From JBBRYW01 sp038237235 (GTDB lineage Bacteria > Actinomycetota > Thermoleophilia > Gaiellales > Gaiellaceae): a DNA stretch of 7,769 nt. Shown here in pieces: positions 5,560 through 7,769 of the stretch. The stretch spans positions 1-7,769 of the forward strand of contig JBBRYW010000157.1 of assembly GCA_038237235.1 (NCBI GenBank). The letters run 5' to 3'. The notes under the pieces are model-generated. The model did no database searches. It saw only the letters and a program-made list of their open reading frames with translations, and was not told the origin of the DNA. The position numbers were made by a program, and so were the translations under genes. Numbering within the stretch: position 1 is the first letter of the stretch; each line of letters starts with the position of its first letter.

Positions 5560-7769
5560 ATGAGGCCGTCGGTGACCGCGCCCCAGGACTCGCGCTCGAC
5601 ACCCCTAGACACCGCGCTCGAGCGCGAGCACGTGCTCACAGCCATCTCGCAGCAGGTGCGCTCGCGCGTCGACGTCGATGCCGCCCTGGATGACACCGTC
5701 GAGCTGGTCGGGCGCGCACTCGGCGCGCTCCGCGCGTTCATCCGCATCGATGGTGACGAGCCGGCCTCGATCATGGTCGAGTGGACCTCGCCCGGCGCCC
5801 CACCTGTGGCGGCGCTGGCCGAGCGTCTCGCCGGGACGAACCTCGCCGCTCGCTTGGGCCATACGATCACTCTCGCCGACATTCGGCAGGCCCCCGAGCT
5901 CGATGACCCGTCGCTCGGCGGGCGCGAGACGCTTCTCGCGGCCGGCGTGCTGGCGGTGCTCGCCACCCCGATCGTCGTCAGGGATGCGATCGTGGGTGTG
6001 CTGACCTTTCACCGCTCCGAGGCCGGAGTGTGGTCGCAGGGCGACATCGACCTCGCGGAAGGCGTTGCGAGAGAGGCAGCGGTCGCGATCCATATGGCGC
6101 GCCTGCTCGAGGAAACCGAGCACCGGCTCGCCCAGGCGACGGCGCTGTTCGAGGCCGCTCGCGTCGTAACGGGCGAGCTCCGCCTCGAGCTCGTGCTCAA
6201 GCGGCTCGTGATGGCGCTGGCACGCCTCCTCCACGCCGACGCCGCCGACTGCTATCTGCTCGACACCCGGCGGGACACGCTCCGCTGTACGGCCGCCTTC
6301 GAGCTTGACCCCGTGCTCGTGCAATGGGAGTTCCCTGCCGACGAGGGGCTCGCGGGAGAGGCGCTCCGCAGGGGTCGCTCGCTTCTCTCGCGCGACTATC
6401 CCGCCCTTCAGGCACCCGGACCTCACCCTGCCTACCGGGATTTCGCGTCGTACCTGGTCGCTCCAATGTTGCTGGCAGGCGAGAAGCAGGGCGTCGTCGG
6501 CGTTGCCACGAGGGACCAGAATCGAGTCTTCACCCGGGGCGACGCGGACGTGCTCGAGGCATTCGCCGGGCTCGCCTCGGTCGCACTGCGAAACGCGGCC
6601 GCATTCGAGCAGAGCGCCCAGCAAGCCCGTGCTCAGCGGGCGTTCTACCGGATCGCGGCGGCGCTCGCCGCCCCGCTCTCGCAGGACGAGACGCTGGAAG
6701 CTGTCGTCGAGGCCGCGAAGGACGCAGTGGGAGGCGTGTTCGCGGCCGCGCTCCTGCCTACCCGCATGAGTCTCAGGCTCGTCGGGTCGCGTACTCTGCC
6801 CGACGCCCTCGCCGACGCCCTCGCTCGAGCGCCTGCCGGGGCGCTCAACGATGCGGCGCGGGACGGGCGAGTCCTGACCGCTCAAGCGATCGGCTCGGAC
6901 GATCGGTTCGACGCCGAGTGGAAGAACCTGGTTCTCCGATCCGGCGGCAAGGCCTTGCTCGCGATCCCGCTCGGCGAGGCCGTGTCCGGACCTGCAGGCC
7001 TGGTTGTGGTCTTCTTCGCCACGGAACGCGCGTTCGGAGACGACGACGTGGAGCTGGCGCGTCATCTGGCGGCCGCCGCGGCCGGCGCGCTCGTGCGGAG
7101 CGAGCTGTTCGAGACCGAGCGAAACTCCCGTGCCCTCGCGCAGCACCTGGCCCGCATCAGTGGCCTGCTCGCTCCCGAGCTCGACCCGTTACTGGTCCTG
7201 AGGGAGGTTGCCCGCGAAGCTCCCCTCCTGCTCGGCGCGGATGCCTGCGTGGTGCATGAGCTCCTCGACGGGGAGCTCGTCGTCAGTGCCGCCGAGGGCG
7301 AGGGTGCGGCCGCCGCGGCAGGCTCGCGCGCGGTTCTGCGCGGCTCGCCCGCCCGGGAGGTTCTGGAATCTCAGGCTCCCGTCGTGAAGGACGCGGCCGG
7401 TCCCGACGAGCGCAGTGCCGACCCCCTGCTCGCCGGCGGCTATGACGCCTATCTCAGCGTGCCGCTGACGGCGAGCGAGGGGGGCGTCCAGGGCGTCATC
7501 TCGGTCTATTCCAGGAGCCCGAGGCCGTGGCGCCCGGACGAGGTGGACGCGCTACTCGCGGTCGCGGGAAGCGCTTCAGCGGCGCTCGCGAACGCGCAGC
7601 TCTACCAGCGGGTAGCTCTCGAGAAGGAGCGAAACGAAGCGATCCTGGCGGCGATCGCAGACGGAATCGTCGCAACGGATGCTCAGAGCCGAGTGGTCCT
7701 CTGGAACGCGGAAGCCGAGCGGATCACCGGCGTGCCGGCTGCCGAAGCGCTTGGGCGACAACCGAGCGA
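5560..7769 (+). CDS. Multi-GAF/PAS sensory protein, N-terminal part (runs off right edge)
   Basis: One frame is open from ATG 5560 to the window edge: 736 codons plus 2 bases, no stop. Four tandem GAF domains can be read, at about residues 22-182, 188-345, 353-520 and 525-685. Each ends with the typical strand and amphipathic helix: LATPIVVRDAIVGVLTF (from about 132), YLVAPMLLAGEKQGVVGV (298), LLAIPLG (466), YLSVPLT (631). A short charged linker (LEKERNEA) leads to a PAS start, AILAAIADGIVATDAQ, with VVLWNAEAERITG (about 693-723). No membrane segment or signal peptide is seen, so it is cytosolic. Such arrays sense small ligands and control a C-terminal output (histidine kinase, PP2C phosphatase or GGDEF), which lies outside the window. 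I see no Cys-His bilin site. The start may instead be GTG 5572, which has GAGG 6 nt upstream; an in-frame TGA at 5542-5544 bars anything earlier. Confidence 0.88.
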   Translation, partial: MRPSVTAPQDSRSTPLDTALEREHVLTAISQQVRSRVDVDAALDDTVELVGRALGALRAFIRIDGDEPASIMVEWTSPGAPPVAALAERLAGTNLAARLGHTITLADIRQAPELDDPSLGGRETLLAAGVLAVLATPIVVRDAIVGVLTFHRSEAGVWSQGDIDLAEGVAREAAVAIHMARLLEETEHRLAQATALFEAARVVTGELRLELVLKRLVMALARLLHADAADCYLLDTRRDTLRCTAAFELDPVLVQWEFPADEGLAGEALRRGRSLLSRDYPALQAPGPHPAYRDFASYLVAPMLLAGEKQGVVGVATRDQNRVFTRGDADVLEAFAGLASVALRNAAAFEQSAQQARAQRAFYRIAAALAAPLSQDETLEAVVEAAKDAVGGVFAAALLPTRMSLRLVGSRTLPDALADALARAPAGALNDAARDGRVLTAQAIGSDDRFDAEWKNLVLRSGGKALLAIPLGEAVSGPAGLVVVFFATERAFGDDDVELARHLAAAAAGALVRSELFETERNSRALAQHLARISGLLAPELDPLLVLREVAREAPLLLGADACVVHELLDGELVVSAAEGEGAAAAAGSRAVLRGSPAREVLESQAPVVKDAAGPDERSADPLLAGGYDAYLSVPLTASEGGVQGVISVYSRSPRPWRPDEVDALLAVAGSASAALANAQLYQRVALEKERNEAILAAIADGIVATDAQSRVVLWNAEAERITGVPAAEALGRQPS

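Noticed and set aside
5605..7146. A 513-codon open frame on the reverse strand
   Set aside because: It lies wholly antisense to the GAF gene. Its product is Arg/Glu/Gly-rich with no recognisable domain, while the forward frame has clear GAF motifs. Long antisense frames are expected in very GC-rich genes.
1..7769. Mobile element, integrase, prophage, CRISPR or defence island
   Set aside because: Apart from one toxin-antitoxin pair, all genes are housekeeping or signalling. I saw no transposase, terminal repeats, tRNA attachment site or spaced repeat array.

Overview
The window looks like a chromosomal segment of a high-GC bacterium. Codon third positions are almost always G or C. The protein sequences, the TANNNT-type -10 boxes placed right at start codons, and the gene types suggest an actinobacterium, perhaps a deep-branching lineage such as Thermoleophilia. 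This placement is an inference from style; no rRNA or other taxonomic marker is present. Nearly all of the window is coding. There is no tRNA, rRNA, CRISPR array or insertion sequence that I can see.

Layout. At the left end two genes run leftward: a thioredoxin (329-646), then the first 99 codons of a diacylglycerol-kinase-type lipid kinase that runs off the left edge. A 111-bp divergent intergenic region separates them from a rightward isoleucyl-tRNA synthetase gene (758-3847). That gene ends at a strong GC-rich hairpin, which also overlaps the stop codon of a converging leftward toxin gene. The leftward block is ispH (5505-4546), followed by a Phd/YefM-type antitoxin (4518-4276) and a VapC-like PIN toxin (4279-3887). 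Antitoxin and toxin overlap by 4 bp. A TATAAT box and a tandem 14-bp CCATGG-centred repeat sit just downstream of the ispH stop. Divergent from ispH, a large rightward gene starts at about 5560 and stays open to the right edge (at least 736 codons). It encodes four GAF domains and the start of a PAS domain.

How the genes fit together. The window combines housekeeping functions (Ile-tRNA synthesis, redox protein, last step of the MEP isoprenoid pathway, lipid kinase), a small addiction module inserted behind ispH, and a soluble multi-GAF sensor. There is no single obvious multigene system. The most notable signal is in the synthetase. The editing domain and metal-binding cysteines look intact, but both class I catalytic signatures are atypical: the HIGH position reads GVHT and the KMSKS position reads EMHGS. 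A second theme is that ileS, the antitoxin and possibly ispH appear to be transcribed as leaderless mRNAs.
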